Origin: Bradyrhizobium sp. CB3481
Lineage (GTDB): Bacteria; Pseudomonadota; Alphaproteobacteria; Rhizobiales; Xanthobacteraceae
Assembly (NCBI RefSeq): GCF_029714305.1
Contig: NZ_CP121647.1
Coordinates: 6,592,501-6,656,500 of the forward strand
Direction of reading: 5' to 3'
Length of the DNA stretch: 64,000 nt
The notes under the pieces are model-generated. The model ran no database searches, was not told the origin of the DNA, and saw only the letters and a program-made list of their open reading frames with translations. How positions within the stretch are numbered: the stretch's first letter is position 1; each line of letters starts with the position of its first letter. Position numbers and translations under genes: made by a program. Shown here piece after piece: positions 24,785-33,008 of the stretch.

Positions 24785-24929
24785 CAAACCGGTGTCCTGG
24801 AAACAGCTTGGTGTCGGACTCCAAGGCCACATCATAAGGCTCTTCGCCGTTCACCGTGGTCGGCGTGCCGTCAAGTCCCGCCCCATTACCAAAAAACTTG
24901 ATCTTGCTCTCTACATCAGAGCAAGCCAT
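24597..24929 (-). pseudogene. Possible truncated gene overlapping the GIY-YIG gene
   Basis: A minus-strand ORF starts at ATG 24929, 37 bp after the stop of the last exported-protein gene, with AAGGTGAG upstream. Its first ~48 residues read like a real protein (CSDVESKIKFFGNGAGLDG..., then VNGEEPYDVALESDTKLF). From about 24784 on it runs antisense through the GIY-YIG gene and turns into Arg/Ala/Pro-rich sequence. The likeliest reading is a fourth operon gene cut off at the island boundary. Family not recognised. Confidence 0.3.
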
Positions 24930-24966
24930 AGCGCTCACCTTCTCGCGTCAATTGTTCTTGTTGAGT

Positions 24967-25692
24967 TCAATTTTTGTGGTGCAGAGAACGTTGATGTTTG
25001 AAGATTTCCGCCTGCCACTCCAACCACTGGGCGTAGCTGGCCGCAAATCCGATCAAACGGTTCTTGGCATCCAGTGAGTCGCGGTACATCACCACGACGT
25101 AGTCGCGACGGAGTTGATCTGGCGTAAGGGGAAACATGAGCTCATGCCCGCTTTCGCCGAAATAGACTGCGTATTTCTCTCCGACGGCCGCGCCCCCAAG
25201 GCGAACCTCCAAAATTTTGATTCGAATGAAAAGCTTGTCCCGAGGCAGCTCAGGTGCAGGAATTCCATCTTGGTCTCGTCCTCCGAGTGAACTCGTAGAC
25301 TCTGTCGGCCGCACCTTGGCGAACACCAAATCCTTTGCTTCACTCGGAAGCTTCGTTAGGTCAAAATCGGCCGGCCATTCATCGGGGAAATACGTCATCG
25401 GCGTCCGGTCGTTCGACGCCGTGTGAATTTTATCTCCATGAAGACTGAAATGACCAGTTCTGACGAAACCTCGATGAACAAACTGATCCAATGGCGACAT
25501 CAGGCTGAGATGGCGTGGCAGGCCGTTAGCGGCGCAGACATTGCTGCTAGCAACCAATAAGAACAGTGCTGTAAAGAGGGGGCCCCCACCGGAAGACCGG
25601 GCGAGCCATGAGCGGCACGTCAGCCGAAGCCTCGAAATCACATTTCCCAACGCGCGCAGCAAAAGCCCAGCCAGATCCAAGATCACGCTCAT
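24967..25692 (-). CDS. Exported protein of unknown function, paralogue C of three
   Basis: A 241-residue protein. A basic N-terminal region (~35 residues) leads to a hydrophobic stretch LFTALFLLVASSNVCA and a probable signal cleavage before ANG. The mature part shares a core with the two upstream genes: YFPDEWPADFD, AKVRPTESTSSLGGR, FIRIKILEVRLGGAAVGEKYAVYFG, PLTPDQLRRDYVVVMYRD, WLEWQ. Its first ~60 codons are also nearly identical at DNA level to those of paralogue A, pointing to a recent duplication. GGAG sits 5 bp before the ATG. The strand pattern around IKILEV..G..VGEKYAV resembles NTR/TIMP-like OB folds, but that is only a guess. Function unknown. Confidence 0.75.
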   Translation of the reverse strand: MSVILDLAGLLLRALGNVISRLRLTCRSWLARSSGGGPLFTALFLLVASSNVCAANGLPRHLSLMSPLDQFVHRGFVRTGHFSLHGDKIHTASNDRTPMTYFPDEWPADFDLTKLPSEAKDLVFAKVRPTESTSSLGGRDQDGIPAPELPRDKLFIRIKILEVRLGGAAVGEKYAVYFGESGHELMFPLTPDQLRRDYVVVMYRDSLDAKNRLIGFAASYAQWLEWQAEIFKHQRSLHHKN

Positions 25693-25773
25693 TCGTTCTC
25701 CACGTCAGTCTCATTGCCCAATTCGTCGGCCACGGGCCTATAGAAATTTCGCCTTAACGTCTTCCCAGCTCAT
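25689..25773 (-). pseudogene. Frame-disrupted small ORF between paralogues B and C
   Basis: GGGAGG is followed 5 bp later by ATG at 25773, reading MSWEDVKAKF, then L and a TAG. Removing one base (the C after TTT) restores YRPVADELGNETDVENE and a TGA that overlaps the ATG of paralogue C as ATGA. A well-placed ribosome site and a stop-start overlap suggest a real 27-residue gene carrying a one-base insertion, or a sequencing error. Confidence 0.4.
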
Positions 25774-25811
25774 GAAGGCCTCCCAGCCGCTCAGCCTTGT
25801 TGTCGCTTCGC

Positions 25812-26558
25812 TTATCGTTTGGGGTCCATACCCATGCGCTCACGCTCGTCAGCCCAAAACTTCTTCTCCCACTTTTGATACTCAGCCTCGCCCATCGGAA
25901 ATCCGGCCAAATACCACTGACCACCGTCGTCCGCGTACAGGAGGACAAAATAGTCCCTCTCCAGCTCGGACTTGGTGCGCGGCGCCGGAATCAGGGAATA
26001 GATTTGATCGATCACTCCGAATGTCGCGTCGAAGATGGAGTCGACCGATGCGCTTCCGCTCAGGACTTCGCGAACCCTGAGGCTGGCCGCCAGACGCTCC
26101 TTGAGAGGATATTTCCCACGCCCCCCAGGTGGAATACGGCCCCCCAAGCCGGACGCCGCACCCAATAATCTCACCCTGGCCAGAAGCACGTCCTTGGCTG
26201 TCGCGGGCAGCGTCGAAGCGCCAATATCGTTCGGCGCGTTGTCGAGAAAGTATTGCAGCGGACCCGCGCCATATTTTTTCATCTGGACACCGTGCGTCGA
26301 CGAGGGCGCTGCTCGTGCTGCATTGATATCGGGAGCAAAGGCAACACGCGACGCAACTCCCACGGCGCTATCGGCTTGCGCGTTAGCTGGAACGGCAAGG
26401 AGCAGGACGGCACCACAAACCCCCACGAGACTGAGCGCTGTCTTTGCGGCCGGCCTGGCGCTCTGAGGAAATGAAAGAATGAAACCGGTCAGCTCTTGCG
26501 GCCGAACCTGAACGCGCGATCGCAATCTGATTTTGTTTGCTAAATCAGACAATTCCAT
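25812..26558 (-). CDS. Exported protein of unknown function, paralogue B of three
   Basis: A 248-residue protein with a signal peptide after a long basic start: TALSLVGVCGAVLLLAVPANAQA, cleavage expected after AQA. The mature core matches the neighbours at YFLDNAPNDI, ARVRLLGAASGLGGR, LRVREVLSGSA, FG, ERDYFVLLYADD, LAGFPMGEAEYQKWEKKF. It is the most diverged of the three; its leader is unrelated to the shared leader of A and C. GAGGT lies 8 bp before the ATG, and only 12 bp separate it from paralogue A, so the two are one transcript. No known domain recognised. Confidence 0.75.
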   Translation of the reverse strand: MELSDLANKIRLRSRVQVRPQELTGFILSFPQSARPAAKTALSLVGVCGAVLLLAVPANAQADSAVGVASRVAFAPDINAARAAPSSTHGVQMKKYGAGPLQYFLDNAPNDIGASTLPATAKDVLLARVRLLGAASGLGGRIPPGGRGKYPLKERLAASLRVREVLSGSASVDSIFDATFGVIDQIYSLIPAPRTKSELERDYFVLLYADDGGQWYLAGFPMGEAEYQKWEKKFWADERERMGMDPKR

Positions 26559-26570
26559 TGGCGATACCTC

Positions 26571-27260
26571 TTATTCCCGAGACCCGGCCTTGCCCCGCAA
26601 GCGGGTATAGGCTGACTGCTCAATTTCCCACTGCGAGTACTGAAACTCGGTGATCGGAAATGGCGCCAGCCGACGTCGACCATCCGATGCATCGACATAC
26701 ATCACGACGATGTACTCTCGATCGCGCTGATCCGGCGTGTAGGGGTAGATGAGCCTTCGTTTGTCTCCGCGCTGGCCGAAGCGGACATCGAGTGTCTGGC
26801 CGGCTGACGCATCGCCTCGCAAAACATCGCTTATTTTGATGCGCGTGAAGAATATGTCCTTCGGCTGGTCTTTTGGCGCTTCCCCCGATTGATCGCGGCC
26901 ACCAAGATAGACCGACGCTTCCCGCAACCGCACTCTGGCGACGACAACTCCCGTTGCACCATCTGGCGCCCTCGGCAGATCGGCGTCATCAGGCATCCGG
27001 TCCGAAAAATATGAGATCGGCGACTGATCGTTCGACACCTTATGAATCCCGCTTCCATGGATGAAGAGCGAAACCGGCTGGCGTGGCAGACCGTTGGTGG
27101 CCAATACCTCGCCACTAGCAATCGATACGAATAGCATTGTGAAAAACGCGACCGCTCTCAGAGACCGCGCGAACCATGAGCGGCACGTCAGCCGACGCCT
27201 CGAATTCACATTTCCCGACGCGCGCAGGAAATTCCCAGCCAGATCCAAGACCATGCTCAT
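26571..27260 (-). CDS. Exported protein of unknown function, paralogue A of three
   Basis: A 229-residue protein, first gene of the operon. Leader: MSMVLDLAGNFLRASGNVNSR, then RLTCRSWFARS and a hydrophobic segment AVAFFTMLFVSIASGEVLA ending in a likely signal-peptidase site before TNG. Mature core: YFSDRMPDDAD, VVARVRLREASVYLGGRDQSG, IKISDVLRGDASAGQTLDVRFGQRG, PYTPDQRDREYIVVMYVD, YSQWE. GGAG is 5 bp before the ATG. The 464 bp upstream contain no gene, so the operon promoter must be there. Unknown function; probably periplasmic or surface located. Confidence 0.75.
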   Translation of the reverse strand: MSMVLDLAGNFLRASGNVNSRRRLTCRSWFARSLRAVAFFTMLFVSIASGEVLATNGLPRQPVSLFIHGSGIHKVSNDQSPISYFSDRMPDDADLPRAPDGATGVVVARVRLREASVYLGGRDQSGEAPKDQPKDIFFTRIKISDVLRGDASAGQTLDVRFGQRGDKRRLIYPYTPDQRDREYIVVMYVDASDGRRRLAPFPITEFQYSQWEIEQSAYTRLRGKAGSRE

Positions 27261-27724
27261 TCACTCTCCACGCATCGATTCCGCCAGCGGGATTTGAGAC
27301 TACGCGCGATCGCTTTCAGGTTGCAAATGAAGTTCGCATATCAGACGAACGCGTGCTTTGTGATCAAGTATAAATTTGTTTCAACTTTCTCGGTCAGGCG
27401 TGCGCAACCTGCGACAACTTCAATGGGTTGCCGGATCAACTCAGAGAGTCGGTGTGCGCCTGCGCATCTAACGCCGCAGTACGTCCGGCGGCCGTTCATG
27501 TCGGGAGATCGCCGCCCTATATTCAGCTGTCATCGTCCGCCTTGTGCGCAATTGCGCACTGGGGCGGACGATCCAGTATTCCAGAGACGTCAACGATAGC
27601 ACCGAGAGGCCGCGGCGTACTGGATCCCCCGCATGCGCGGGGGATGACGACCGTGTGTGCGTCGCTGTTTCAGATCACTGCGAGCGGAGCGACTTGTCCA
27701 TCGGTAGCTCGACGAGCCAAAAGC
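27261..27724. other. Intergenic region upstream of the exported-protein operon
   Basis: No gene supported. 27261-27420 is AT-richer than its surroundings (for example GTATAAATTTGTTTCAAC near 27368) and is the likely promoter region for the minus-strand operon. 27529-27648 is a repeat element. The stretch 27420-27528 shows nothing recognisable. Confidence 0.5.
27529..27648. repeat. Intergenic inverted repeat, GTACTGGAT family (copy 2)
   Basis: Starts GTCATCGTCCGC and ends GGCGTACTGGATCCCCCGC ATGCGCGGGGGATGAC, the same organisation as the element at 19438-19534. The left half is longer here because of an extra GTGCGCAATTGCGCAC palindrome inserted between the CGTCCGC and GCGGACG arms. Confidence 0.75.
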
Positions 27725-28264
27725 TCAATGCCCCTCGAACGACATTAGCGTGCGGACCGGCACGTCCATCGCGCGCAGCTTGGCGGCGCCGCCGAGATCC
27801 GGCAGGTCGATGATGAAGCAGGCGGCGACCACGTTGGCGCCGATCTGGCGCAGCAGTTTGACCGCGCCTTCGGCGGTGCCGCCGGTGGCGATGAGGTCGT
27901 CGACCAGGATGACGCGCTCGCCCTCCTGGATCGCGTCGACATGCATCTCCATCTCGTCGATGCCGTATTCAAGCGAATAGGCGATCCGCACCGTGGTGTG
28001 CGGCAGCTTGCCCTTCTTGCGGATCGGCACGAAGCCGGCCGAGACCTGATGCGCTACCGCGCCACCGATGATAAAACCCCTCGCCTCGATGCCGGCGACC
28101 TTGTCGATCTTCAATCCGGCCCAGGGCTGCACCAGTTCATCCACCGCACGGCGGAACGCGCGCGGGTTCGCCAAGAGCGTCGTGATGTCGCGAAACAGGA
28201 TGCCCTTCTTCGGGTAATCCGGAATGGTGCGGACGGTGGCCTTGATGTCGTGATCGAATGTCAT
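27725..28264 (-). CDS. apt: Adenine phosphoribosyltransferase
   Basis: A 179-residue APRT that salvages adenine with PRPP to give AMP. The PRPP loop is [21 protein letters not shown]; the N-terminal [15 protein letters not shown] and [14 protein letters not shown] are family hallmarks, as is KKGKLPHTT with YSLEYGID after it. Length is normal. I start at the ATG at 28264 (GAGAT upstream); the frame continues upstream but runs through a repeat element. Cytoplasmic. Downstream of trpE(G) on the same strand with a repeat between, so probably separately transcribed. Confidence 0.96.
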   Translation of the reverse strand: MTFDHDIKATVRTIPDYPKKGILFRDITTLLANPRAFRRAVDELVQPWAGLKIDKVAGIEARGFIIGGAVAHQVSAGFVPIRKKGKLPHTTVRIAYSLEYGIDEMEMHVDAIQEGERVILVDDLIATGGTAEGAVKLLRQIGANVVAACFIIDLPDLGGAAKLRAMDVPVRTLMSFEGH

Positions 28265-28289
28265 TGGTAATCTCGCTTTCGGTTTTCCC

Positions 28290-28410
28290 GTCGTTGCGAG
28301 CCACCCGGTCGGCGCACAGCGCCGCCGGATGACAGGCTCCGCGAAGCAATCCATCGCACAGCATATGCCGATGCATGGATTGCTTCGTCGCTTCGCTCCT
28401 CGCAATGACG
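28290..28410. repeat. Intergenic inverted repeat, CGTCATTGCGAGGAGCGAAG family (copy 1)
   Basis: CGTCGTTGCGAGCCACCCGG at the left and CTTCGCTCCTCGCAATGACG at the right are its ends; GCGAAGCAATCCATCG and GCATGGATTGCTTCG form inner arms. A second, shorter copy lies at 38410-38491. Located between trpE(G) and apt. Confidence 0.8.
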
Positions 28411-28416
28411 GGGCAA

Positions 28417-30579
28417 CTAGTTTGCTCCAACATTCAGCCGGAACGCATTCTCGACGATGCGCAGCCCCACCTCGCCGCCGAGCGACATCAGCGACTCCGG
28501 GTGAAACTGCACGCCGCCGACCGGCAGGGTCTTGTGTTCGATCGCCATCGCGACACCGTCCTCGGTGGTCGCGGTGACTTCGAGAACATCAGGCACGCTG
28601 TCGCGCTCGACATAGAGCGAATGATAGCGGCCGATGACGATCTCGTTCGGCAAGTTCTGCATCAAGCGCCCGCCGCGCACCTGGATCCGCGACGGACGGC
28701 CGTGCGCGGGCTGGCCGAGCTGACCGAGCTGGCCGCCAAAGTACTCGCCGATCGCCTGCACGCCGAGGCAGACGCCGAAGATCGGCAGTTTTCGCTCGAG
28801 CGCGGTGCCGATGGTCTTCGAAATCCCAAAGTCCTCCGGCCGGCCCGGCCCCGGCGACAGCACCAAGAGATCCCAGTTCTTCTTCAGCATCTCCTGCGCA
28901 TGCACGTGGCGAACCACCGTCACGCTGGCGCCGACCTGGCGGAAATAATCCGCCAGCATGTGCACAAAGCTGTCGTCGTGATCGATCAAGAGCACCTTGC
29001 GGCCCGAGCCGGTCGCGTCGGGCGCAAAGGCCGACAGCGGCTTTGGCGCATCGCCGCGCAGCGCCTGGAACAGTGCGGCGGCCTTGACCTGGCACTCGCG
29101 GTCTTCCGCGGCGGGATCAGAGTCAAACAGGCAGGTGGCGCCGACGCGCACTTCGGCGAGGCCATCCTTCATCCGGATGGTGCGGATGGTGAGCCCGGTA
29201 TTGATGCTGCCGTCGAAATTCACCGCACCGATCGCGCCGGCATACCAGCGCCGCGACGAGCGCTCATTGTCCTCGACGAATTGCATCGCCCACAGTTTCG
29301 GCGCACCCGTCACAGTGACCGCCCAGGCGTGGGTGAGAAAGGCGTCGAGCGCATCGAAGCCGGGCCGCAGCATGCCCTCGACATGATCGACGGTGTGAAA
29401 GAGCTTCGAATAGGTCTCGATCTGCCGCCGCGCCAGCACCTTGATGGTGCCGGGAATGCAGACGCGCGCCTTGTCGTTGCGGTCGACGTCGGTGCACATG
29501 TTGAGCTCGAACTCGTCCTTTTCCGAGTTCAGGAGCTGCCTGATCTGCTCGGCATCGCCGATCGCATCGACGCCGCGCGCGATCGTGCCCGAGATCGGAC
29601 AGGTTTCGACTCGGCGGCCGTCGGAGCGCACGAACATTTCGGGCGAGGCCGACACCAGGAATTCGCCGTCGCCGAGATTCATCAGCGCGCCATAGGGCGA
29701 CGGGTTGATGCGGCAGAGCCGCTGGAACACTTCGGCCGGCGAACGCTCGCAGGGCTCGGCAAAGAGCTGCCCCGGCACCGCCTCGAACAAATCGCCGCGC
29801 GCGAACGCGGCGCGTGCCACTTCCACCGTGGCCTGATATTCACCGGGCGCGTGATCGGCAAAGCCCTGCCGCGGCGCTTTGGCGTAAACGCTCGCCGCGG
29901 TGTCGCGCGGCAGGCCTTGCGTGGATTTGCCCTTCCAGGCGAAATCATAGCTCAACATCACGCCGCGGCCGGTGGCACGGTCATAGGCGAGCAGACGATC
30001 GGGCACGTAAAGCACGATGTCGCGCTGATCGGCCTCGCGCGCACGCTTCTGCACGAGGTCCTCGATCTGAAACACGAGGTCGTAGGCGAAGGCGCCGTAC
30101 AGGCCGAGCAGTGGGTCGTCATTGGCTGACAGCGCGGCGATGAGATCGCGCACCAGCGACATCACGCTGGCGCGGCGGGTGCGCTGATCTTCCTCGACCG
30201 GCGCGGCACCGCGGATGATATGGCCGGCGAGCCGCGTCGGGCTCTTCTCCGAAATGACCACGCAGGGCTCGCGCAACACGTCGCCGAGGAACGCGATCAG
30301 CACCTCGCCCCGCGCGTTCAGCGCAGACAGCGAAAAATTTGCGCCTGCGGTTTCCAGCACCAGCGGCGGATCGGCAAAGCCGAGGTCGAAGCTCTCATAG
30401 CGGCCGGGCACCGTGGTGCCGGAGGACAGCACGACGCCGCGACGGCGATCGAGCAGTTCGATCAGGTCGTCGAGGCGTTTGGCGTTGCCGGTGAACTGCT
30501 CGACGACGCGCGAAATCACCAGGCCGCAGCCGGTCCGGTATTCGCTCTGCTCGGGCAAGGAGAAGGCTGTCCTGTTCAT
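28417..30579 (-). CDS. trpE: Fused anthranilate synthase TrpE(G)
   Basis: A 720-residue fusion of both anthranilate synthase components, the first step of tryptophan synthesis (chorismate + glutamine to anthranilate). Residues 1-510 are the chorismate-binding subunit, with [28 protein letters not shown] and [10 protein letters not shown]. Residues ~525-720 are a class I glutamine amidotransferase with [12 protein letters not shown], nucleophile Cys in [17 protein letters not shown], and a C-terminal [10 protein letters not shown]. The fusion is normal in Rhizobiales. Preceded by a trp leader peptide and attenuator. Confidence 0.97.
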   Translation of the reverse strand: MNRTAFSLPEQSEYRTGCGLVISRVVEQFTGNAKRLDDLIELLDRRRGVVLSSGTTVPGRYESFDLGFADPPLVLETAGANFSLSALNARGEVLIAFLGDVLREPCVVISEKSPTRLAGHIIRGAAPVEEDQRTRRASVMSLVRDLIAALSANDDPLLGLYGAFAYDLVFQIEDLVQKRAREADQRDIVLYVPDRLLAYDRATGRGVMLSYDFAWKGKSTQGLPRDTAASVYAKAPRQGFADHAPGEYQATVEVARAAFARGDLFEAVPGQLFAEPCERSPAEVFQRLCRINPSPYGALMNLGDGEFLVSASPEMFVRSDGRRVETCPISGTIARGVDAIGDAEQIRQLLNSEKDEFELNMCTDVDRNDKARVCIPGTIKVLARRQIETYSKLFHTVDHVEGMLRPGFDALDAFLTHAWAVTVTGAPKLWAMQFVEDNERSSRRWYAGAIGAVNFDGSINTGLTIRTIRMKDGLAEVRVGATCLFDSDPAAEDRECQVKAAALFQALRGDAPKPLSAFAPDATGSGRKVLLIDHDDSFVHMLADYFRQVGASVTVVRHVHAQEMLKKNWDLLVLSPGPGRPEDFGISKTIGTALERKLPIFGVCLGVQAIGEYFGGQLGQLGQPAHGRPSRIQVRGGRLMQNLPNEIVIGRYHSLYVERDSVPDVLEVTATTEDGVAMAIEHKTLPVGGVQFHPESLMSLGGEVGLRIVENAFRLNVGAN

Positions 30580-30679
30580 GTGATCCTCTTACGAAACTTC
30601 GCCAGGGAACGCCACACAGGACAAACGAAGGGCAAACAAACCATCGGTCGCGCTGCGATGGCGACCTTCGACGATTTGA

Positions 30680-30717
30680 GAAAATGAAATCGCACCGGCC
30701 ACCTCTTAGGAGGTGCG
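30680..30717 (-). promoter_or_regulatory. trp attenuator hairpins
   Basis: CACCTC and GAGGTG (30700-30715) form a stem whose loop contains the trpL stop codon. An overlapping longer stem pairs CGCACC with GGTGCG (30691-30717), and is followed on the RNA by the U-rich ATTTCATTTTC (30680-30690). These mutually related hairpins just after two Trp codons are the layout of ribosome-mediated attenuation. Confidence 0.75.
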
Positions 30718-30753
30718 CCACCACAGACGGGAGGGGGTAACGAGGGTGCTCAT
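30706..30753 (-). CDS. trpL: Tryptophan operon leader peptide TrpL
   Basis: A 15-codon ORF encodes MSTLVTPSRLWWRTS with two consecutive Trp codons, 126 bp before trpE(G) on the same strand. Stalling at the TGGTGG pair when charged tRNA-Trp is scarce would favour an antiterminator. No Shine-Dalgarno precedes it; the predicted transcription start coincides with the A of the ATG, so it is probably translated leaderless, as I recall for rnTrpL of rhizobia. Confidence 0.85.
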   Translation of the reverse strand: MSTLVTPSRLWWRTS

Positions 30754-30759
30754 GGGCCC

Positions 30760-30788
30760 TAAACACCATCCGCCGCCGGTGATGTCAA
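30760..30788 (-). promoter_or_regulatory. Predicted sigma-70 promoter of trpL-trpE(G)
   Basis: On the minus strand TTGACA (30783-30788) and TGTTTA (30760-30765) are separated by 17 bp. The transcription start expected about 7 bp after the -10 falls on the first base of the trpL start codon at 30753. Confidence 0.7.
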
Positions 30789-30915
30789 GGGAGGGACGGC
30801 TGGGGGCGCCCTGCCCCGGGCCATCCTGGGCTGTCGGAAAGCTGAAAACTTGCGTAGGATTTGAGCAAGCAGCGGCGCTTCGGCGCGCCAAGATTGCGAG
30901 ATGAGGGAGGCAGCC

Positions 30916-31914
30916 ATGGCATTGCTCGGTCTCGGATATGCCGGGTTCGGATCCGACAGCCTCGACGCCTGGCGGCAGTTCGGGACCGGCCTCGTCGGTT
31001 TTCAGGCGGTGGAGCGCGGTAATGCGCTGCTGTCCTTCCGGATGGACGACCGCAAGCAACGCATCGTCATCGACCGCGCCATGGGCGAAGGCACGCGCTT
31101 CTTCGGCTGGGAGGTTCAGGACGCTGCGGCGCTCGATGCGCTGGCGGCGCGGCTGGAGGCGGCCGGCGTGCCGGTTGTGGCCGAACCGCAAACGCTGGCC
31201 GATGCCCGGCACGTCCGCGGCCTGATCTCGTTCCACGATCCGGCCGGCAACCGGCTGGAGGCGTTTTACGGCGCCGAGATTGACGAGACGCCGTTCGTGC
31301 CGGGACGTTCGATCTCGGGATTCCGCACCGGCCCGCTCGGGCTCGGCCATGCCGTGCTGACGGTAGAGAACATCGAGCCCATGATGGCGTTCTATATCGG
31401 CGTGCTCGGCTTCGGCCTCTCCGACTACATCACAAAGCCGTTCCGCGCCTATTTCTTCCACGTCAATGCCCGGCATCACAGCCTCGCGCTGATCGAGACC
31501 GGCAGGAACGGCATGCACCACCTGATGGTGGAGTTGTTCTCGCTCGACGATGTCGGCCAAGCTTACGACGTCGCGCAGATGGAGGAAGGCCGCGTCAGTG
31601 TTACGCTCGGCCGCCACACCAACGATTTCATGACCTCGTTCTACTGCAAGTCGCCGTCGTCCTTCATGATCGAATGCGGCTGGGGCGGCCGCGAGATCGA
31701 TCCGGCGACCTGGCAGGCGGTCGAGATGCATGACGGCCCGAGCCTGTGGGGCCATGAGCGGGTCTGGCTGCCGCCGGAAGACCGCGAGGTCGCGCGGCAG
31801 ATGCGCCTCGACGCCGCCGCCTCCGGCCTGCGCGCGCCGGTGCAGGTGATGGAGGGCAATTACAAGCTGATGTCGGGAACGTGCGCGTGGTGGGATGGGG
31901 TGAGGCAGAGTTAG
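30916..31914 (+). CDS. Extradiol dioxygenase-like VOC family protein
   Basis: A 332-residue type I extradiol dioxygenase-like protein (vicinal oxygen chelate fold, four beta-alpha-beta-beta-beta modules). The iron ligands appear conserved: His in GLGHAVLTVEN, His in MHHLMVELFS and Glu in FMIECGWGG. ARHHSLAL supplies the second-shell His of BphC-type enzymes. It would cleave a catecholic substrate next to the two hydroxyls. Start chosen at the ATG at 30916, which has GGGAGG 6 bp upstream; an ATG 15 bp earlier lacks one. Monocistronic; the substrate is unknown. Confidence 0.9.
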   Translation: MALLGLGYAGFGSDSLDAWRQFGTGLVGFQAVERGNALLSFRMDDRKQRIVIDRAMGEGTRFFGWEVQDAAALDALAARLEAAGVPVVAEPQTLADARHVRGLISFHDPAGNRLEAFYGAEIDETPFVPGRSISGFRTGPLGLGHAVLTVENIEPMMAFYIGVLGFGLSDYITKPFRAYFFHVNARHHSLALIETGRNGMHHLMVELFSLDDVGQAYDVAQMEEGRVSVTLGRHTNDFMTSFYCKSPSSFMIECGWGGREIDPATWQAVEMHDGPSLWGHERVWLPPEDREVARQMRLDAAASGLRAPVQVMEGNYKLMSGTCAWWDGVRQS

Positions 31915-31933
31915 CAACGGCCTCACAACGGCT

Positions 31934-32053
31934 GTCGTCCCGGCGAACGCCGGGACCCATAACCACAAGAAGCAGTTGTTTAGCGCTGACGTCGACCAGT
32001 TCGTCCAACAATATCCGCCGCGGCGTATGGGTCCCGGCCTTCGCCGGGACGAC
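31934..32053. repeat. Intergenic inverted repeat, GTCGTCCCGGCG family
   Basis: GTCGTCCCGGCGAACGCCGG at the left and GGCCTTCGCCGGGACGAC at the right pair with each other, with GGGACCCATA and ATGGGTCCC as inner arms; each end also folds on itself. It separates two convergent genes and could act as a bidirectional terminator-like structure. Confidence 0.8.
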
Positions 32054-32068
32054 GGCGTGTTTGCGGCA

Positions 32069-32971
32069 CTACTCCCGGTAACATCCCTGCTCGATCTCAT
32101 CGATCAGGCCGCCCGCCTGCGGTCGCCAGCCAAGCCCTTGGCGCGCCCGTTTCGCCCGCACCCGGCTGTTGGAGGCCATCGTATCCTCGGCGGTGCCCTC
32201 GCCCCATTCGGCAGCGGCCTCGGCCATCGACATCGCCGCCGGCGGGCCGGCAAAACCGAACGCGCGGTTGATCGCGACGCACGCCTCGCGCATCGAGTTC
32301 TCGCCATTCTCGGCGAAATAGAAGCTGCCAGCCAGCGCCTTGTCGATGGCGAGCGCGTAGAGCGTCACGAGATCGTCGATATGCACATTCGACCAGATGT
32401 TCTCGCCGGGGCCGGCATGCGCCGCGTTGCCGCGCTTCTTCGCGAGCTTGATCAATAGCGGCACCTGCACGCTGTCGCGCCCTGCCCCGTGGCCGATGCC
32501 GTAGATCAGGCTCGGACAGACGATGACGGGGCGGCAGCCCTTGTCGCGATAGGAGAGGATGAATTCGTTCAGCGCGACCCGCGCCGCGCGCGCGGGCGAC
32601 GGCGTGATCGGCGTATCTTCATCGTAGACATCATCGGCGCGCTCGCCGCGGGAGCGCTTGCCGACGATGCTCGATCCGGATGTGTGGATGAAGGCCTTGC
32701 CGCTTCCGCTGACAGCATCGAGCAGCGCGACGACCGCGCCCTTATGGTCGGCGCTTGCGGCGTTGACGACGAGATCGGCGGCCCACGCCGCTTGCGCCAG
32801 AATTTCCCCGTCGTCGAGCGTGCCCATCACGGGCTCGATCCCGAACGCGCGAACGGCCTCGGCTTTCTCAGGCGAGCGAACCAGGCCGGTGACCTGATGG
32901 CCGGCGGCGGCGAGATGCGCGGCAACCGATCCGCCGATATAGCCCGAGGCGCCCGTGCAGAAAATTTTCAT
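32069..32971 (-). CDS. NAD-dependent epimerase/dehydratase family protein
   Basis: A 300-residue extended/atypical short-chain dehydrogenase. The nucleotide motif is KIFCTGASGYIGGSVAAHL (GxxGxxG). Ser in HTSGSSIVG occupies the catalytic position, but the usual YxxxK is replaced by ...SPARAARVALNEFIL, so it belongs to the atypical group that may bind NAD(P) without the classical triad. SNVHIDDLVTLYALAI is the conserved C-terminal signature of this branch. GGAGG precedes the start. Substrate unknown. It is 37 bp downstream of the dienelactone hydrolase start side and separated from it by only a short gap. Confidence 0.88.
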   Translation of the reverse strand: MKIFCTGASGYIGGSVAAHLAAAGHQVTGLVRSPEKAEAVRAFGIEPVMGTLDDGEILAQAAWAADLVVNAASADHKGAVVALLDAVSGSGKAFIHTSGSSIVGKRSRGERADDVYDEDTPITPSPARAARVALNEFILSYRDKGCRPVIVCPSLIYGIGHGAGRDSVQVPLLIKLAKKRGNAAHAGPGENIWSNVHIDDLVTLYALAIDKALAGSFYFAENGENSMREACVAINRAFGFAGPPAAMSMAEAAAEWGEGTAEDTMASNSRVRAKRARQGLGWRPQAGGLIDEIEQGCYRE

Positions 32972-33008
32972 TCACCGCCTCCACCGTCGTTGCGCGGAAG
33001 CGCGTATC

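Noticed and set aside
28265-28405. 47-codon N-terminal extension of Apt
   Set aside because: It runs through a repeat element and homology starts at the ATG at 28264.
28375-30129. 584-codon open frame on the plus strand
   Set aside because: Antisense to trpE(G); no domain and His/Arg/Asp-rich composition.
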